64,000 bases of DNA from Apis mellifera (taxonomy: Eukaryota > Arthropoda > Insecta > Hymenoptera > Apidae), in contig NC_037645.1 of the NCBI RefSeq assembly GCF_003254395.2, positions 310,001 through 374,000 of the forward strand, given 5' to 3'. Positions 59,907 to 64,000 of the stretch are shown here, in pieces. The position numbers were made by a program, and so were the translations under genes. The notes beneath the pieces are model-generated. The model was given only the letters and a program-made list of their open reading frames with translations, made no database searches and had not been told where the DNA came from. Each line of letters starts with the position of its first letter. The stretch's first letter is position 1.

Positions 59907-62900
59907 GTGAACCAGGTCGAGCACGTGACGCCACGATGACGAGGCGCGGCAGGTGATCGTTGGCAAACAGTGAGAGGAACACTGGCGGAAGTGCGCCCGT
60001 CAAAGGTCTGCAAAGGGTCCGGAGGATGACGAAGTACGGATTGGCAAGGCTGGCACTTTGGAGGCCGAGACGTTCGGTTACCTCGCAGCCGGCCAACCAG
60101 CAGGAGAACAACCCTCTGATGTATGCCGAGAGCAGATTGTTGTATGTTGTTTGAGAGAAAGAACATTGTTGTCGCGCGTGCAGTCTGCTGCTGTGGCTTC
60201 CATTGTTGGAAAGGCGTTTTTTGCTCTTTTGGTGTCTCGACCAGATCAAATGTCCACTTGTATCCAGTTTCGTAATTTTTTAATAAAACTAATCCGATAA
60301 TTTATTTTTCCCGTTGTCGCTTGATTCCGCTTGCACTTGTCGCGGTCAGAGCTGAACGAAATCTGAGGCTGGTTGATAAGGTTTTAAGTTCTTTTCTTTG
60401 TTGCTCGTTTTTCTGTTTCTGTTTTTTTATTTCTCCGTCATTGGAAGCAATTATTTTTAACAGAGACACGTAGTTTTAATTAGAAAGCTAAACGAAACAA
60501 TATGGCATACTTTGAATAAAGAATTTCGAAAAAGAATTCATTTATCCTCGGATAACTATTTTCAGAAATTCAGGAGTCCGTAAATTTTATATTGACAACT
60601 ACTTTTTATAATATGAAGGCTGTGCAATTTGTTGAAATTTACGGGATAAAGAAAAAAGAAAAGAGACGAAAGAATAAACAATTTTGTTCGGCTCTGCCAC
60701 CCTTCGATCCCCAAATTTCATCCCTTTTCCACAGCGTACGTACGCGTACACGTAACTGCGCTTTGTTTGTCGCTTTCAATGTGTCTGCAGCGTTTTGAGG
60801 AACGGCGGGGAGCTGTGCAACGATCGCTAACAGGGGCACGCTATACAAAATAATCACACGCATGTAGTGATCGCAAATGATCATACACAGGATCAGTACT
60901 TGAATAGATGGCGTTTGAACAAGAATATGATGATATTTGAATATACCTCAAATTATTAAATTGGCAGCGATTTTGATTAATAAAAATAATAACAAAATCA
61001 ATAATTTAAACAATTTTAATGTACAATAAGATTATTTTATCATTATTTTTGTTATCGTTATTATTTACAAAACGAGTCAAAAGATTTTGTACATTAATAT
61101 AATATTTTTTTAATACAAATTATATACGGAAGGAAGTTAAGATAAGGAAATAAGATTTATTTTATATTATTTTACAGTTCAGTATTTTATTGTATAAGAA
61201 AATTGTTATAGATCAGAGAATACAATTAATTCAAATTTTTTCAACATTTGATCTTATAAATAAGGGTTTAAATAATCATGAAAGTAATTCAATTTCTGAA
61301 ATTGTCTAACAAGATTTCTGTTCTCGAACAACCAATGCTATACAATCTATTATACAATCTATTATTTCTTCTTCTAATAATCTCTTTTAATCGCATTTGA
61401 TACTTAAAATCGCTTATTATATCCATTCCAATAATTGAAAAGACAAGTATTGTACAATAGTCTGACTTTTATATGTATCGATCTCTCGTTTCTTTAATTC
61501 TTCAAAAGAATTAGAAGATTGAACCAAGGTTGATATTTAAACAAAGAAGAAACTAAGAAATATATCTCGATATCAAATGACCAGAAAAAGAAAAAGAGAG
61601 AGAGAGAGCTTGGATAAAACGCTTTTTCACAGGCGAAATCTGTTGATAAAGTCGCGTAATTTGTCGCGACAGCGATTGATGAGCACGTTTTATTCAGGCG
61701 CAGCACGTGCGTTGGAACACGATGAAATCGATTACGCGGGTGCTGGACGTTCATTTGCTACCAGTTGATGGATATCGTATGCCGGAAAACAGGATTTTTG
61801 CCCTGGAATCACCTTTTCTTTCTCTCTTTCTTTATACATATATATTATTTCTTTATATTTCTTTATATTTTTTTGTCACGACAGTGTTGAAGAGAATCAT
61901 TTTGTTGTGTTGGAATTGGAGGATTCGAAATTCGAAATTTGATAATTTTCATTCTGAAATGATTTGTAATTTTTTAGAAGCTTTGTTATTTTTTAAATTT
62001 GACAAGATTATGAAATTTATTGTTTTTCAGAGAAATAATACGCGAAAAAATTTAACACATGAAAAGTAGGAAATTATTCAATTTAATTTTTACTTTATCT
62101 TATTTTAATCTCGATTTTATATATCATATTACCTATTTTATGATTTATTTTTGGATGAATTAATTTGACTTATATATATACTCTTATATACTCTTATCAT
62201 CCACTTATGACTCAAAAACATAAATTAGATTTTTAAGAAATTTTTTAAATCTAAAGATTATTCATTTTTATTTCTAAATAATAATAATTCTAAATAAATA
62301 TTTATTTTATAAGTATAATAAATACAATTTCAAATCTGCAAAATTAAAAAGTAAGCTTAATCTATAATACAAAGTATAGAAAATCATGCATTTCTTCGAT
62401 ATTATAAATAATCTATAAAATTAATAATAGTTATAAAGTAGATCGGTATGTACTATAATTGAGCTATAGTCGAAGGACATTTTACGAGTCATCTTTTTTT
62501 ATTTATATCTTGACTAAAATGTAGTAAAATGTAGTTATATTAAAGGTTAAATGTGAAAAATGAACGAAAACGAAACGTTCCTTCATTTTCTTTTTTTATT
62601 ATTTAATTCTTTCTACCTAGAGAATTCGATATTACAATTTTATACAAAGAATCGTGTTTAATTCATCAAAATAAATTAAGCCTAATTTTTAAAAGGATAC
62701 ATAATTCCTAATGAAACCCTACCCAAATAGATTTCACGATAGTTACATTAGAATAATTATAATTCAACCCTCGTAAAAATTATTTTAAAATATATTATCT
62801 TCAAAAAAAAAAAATCATTCGAAGAAATTGATAAAAATTGAATTTGGTAAAATTCGTAGCGATAATTGATATACAGATATTGGAACGAATTAGAGAAAAA

Positions 62901-64000
62901 ATAAATCGAATTTAATTTTCAAAATGGATTCCTCCGTCTAAATAGACTTTACGTCAGGCATGTTAAGAAAATTATAACCTCGCAATTCTTGCAAAGGTTA
63001 CCTTGGGATATACTCTTCTATTAGCCTCTTGAAAGTGTTAAACTTCCAGGAAATCAATTGGCGAGTTGGATATCGATACGAGTCAAATACATTTTACAAC
63101 ATTTTCAACAAGAAGATATTTTAGAAAGAACAACACATTCTATAAACTTTTGCACCTATCTAATCCAAAATGATTTATACCAATGATTTATAAATTTAAA
63201 ATAACACAGTTCTCCTTTCTATTTATTGAATTCGCGCTATTGCTCTCAATTTTCCAATTGCACATCTTCCACAAACATAACAAACATAAAAAAAGGAGAA
63301 AAAGAATCGCTGAAATCCAATGTGACAATCGAGGTGCAGCATAACAGCCAAACTCTCCTTCTTTCTCTTCGATACGAATCGATAAATATTTATATACTTC
63401 ACGCCGTGCCATGTACGTATTACATACGTATATATTGTATATATATACGTATGTACATATCTGTACACAGTATTGGTAGAACTATCGTGGATGGTGCATG
63501 ATTAATCGAGTAACTGACCTTTGCGGCTATATTAGCGCATCGTACAACTGTAGCGGATCCGTCCACAAGGTACACGAACGGAAATAAAAACGCTTCGGTG
63601 GATTTATGTTTCCGCCCACCCTTCCCCGTTTCTTTGTGACCCGTGATGGTGAACGGTGTCGATCATTCCTCGATCGTTTATTAGCTATCGACAGCTCGTA
63701 AACGTCACTGGATCGAGAAATCGTAAAAGTAAAGTCGCCACCTGGGGTGGAAAGAGGAGGAGAGGGGAGGGAAGAAGTGAATCGTACGTGTGTGTGTGTG
63801 CGATGCGACGAAAACGTATTATGCAACGTGTATAGATAAGAGAAGGATCGTTAAATTGAAACTGATTCTATTTCCCTCGTTTTAAACGAAAAAAGGAGGG
63901 GACGTGTATCGAGACGCGTTTGAGGAGGAGTTTTTATCGTGTTTATTTTTGAGAGAGCGGGGTTGCTTTTAGTATCGAATAAAATTATAATTAACCTTTT
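59907..64000. other. Intron-like region to the right edge
   Basis: GC-richer up to about 60380, then AT-rich to about 63380, then a GC-richer, CpG-containing patch from about 63500 to the edge. Open frames at 59960-60300 and 61577-62069 have no recognisable homology and lack good paired splice sites. A 15-bp inverted repeat lies at 63421-63455. Confidence 0.4.
63421..63455. other. 15-bp inverted repeat
   Basis: TACATACGTATATAT (63421-63435) and ATATATACGTATGTA (63441-63455) are exact reverse complements around a 5-base loop. Much of the stem is TA repeat, so it probably reflects microsatellite expansion rather than a functional RNA. Confidence 0.8.

Noticed and set aside
59803..60249. 148-codon minus-strand frame opposite the 59836 exon
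   Set aside because: It is antisense to a better supported exon. Residue composition is incoherent and the downstream plus frames are equally open.
61577..62069. Overlapping plus-strand frames, including an acceptor-like TTTATTCAG at 61698
   Set aside because: One frame opens with a repeat-derived RKRKRERE run and the other ends in a hydrophobic AT-rich tail. No matching donor in a consistent phase was found.
63421..63455. Possible microRNA precursor from the inverted repeat
   Set aside because: The stem is mostly TA repeat and only 15 bp long, too short and low-complexity for a microRNA hairpin.
1..64000. tRNA genes, rRNA, CRISPR arrays, intact mariner-type transposases
   Set aside because: No T-loop GGTTCGAATCC-like element with matching arms, no regularly spaced repeats and no transposase motifs were found by eye. 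A covariance-model scan and a repeat-library search were not possible here.

Overview
The window looks like nuclear DNA from an insect, most likely a bee or a close hymenopteran. It is very AT-rich with long A/T runs and (TA)n and (GA)n repeats, has CpG-rich islands set in AT-rich DNA, and carries one clear gene with short insect-type introns. The species call is an inference; no marker in the window fixes it.

Positions 65-6457 (minus strand) hold most of the gene for protein O-GlcNAcase (OGA, glycoside hydrolase family 84). Nine coding exons can be joined in frame from the start codon at 6457 to a donor at 64/63. They encode 746 complete codons: the whole catalytic domain, an acidic/Thr-rich linker, the helical stalk and the start of the C-terminal acetyltransferase-like domain. 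The last exons lie to the left of the window. Introns are 61-142 bases except one of 3,534 bases (424-3957), which contains several short coding-like patches of uncertain meaning.

Positions 6600-8480 are an AT-rich intergenic stretch. At about 8490 base composition changes sharply: an NRF-1-type palindrome opens a GC/GA-rich, CpG-containing block (8490-11700) that looks like the promoter and 5' leader of a plus-strand gene. A good acceptor at 13367 opens an exon ending at a strong donor at 13960; this exon has only one upstream ATG before the likely start at 13922. Beyond it lie about 50 kb of AT-rich, intron-like sequence. They contain small plus-strand exon candidates at 29971-30028, 45669-45703 and 51870-51953, whose reading phases are mutually compatible. 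Near the right end is a second promoter/first-exon candidate: an Inr plus exactly spaced DPE at 59232-59266, a leader almost free of ATG, and a 71-base coding exon at 59836-59906 with a good donor. My reading is one long plus-strand gene with alternative first exons whose main body lies to the right of the window. I do not recognise its product.

The rest is AT-rich intronic DNA broken by GC/CpG-rich islands (about 18.4, 27.5-28.3, 33.1-33.7, 36.7-37.1, 45.7-46.6, 47.3-47.7 and 56.5-57.9 kb), a TATA box at 36856, a perfect 12-bp hairpin at 40052-40083, and simple repeats. I found no rRNA, no convincing tRNA, no CRISPR array and no recognisable intact transposon.
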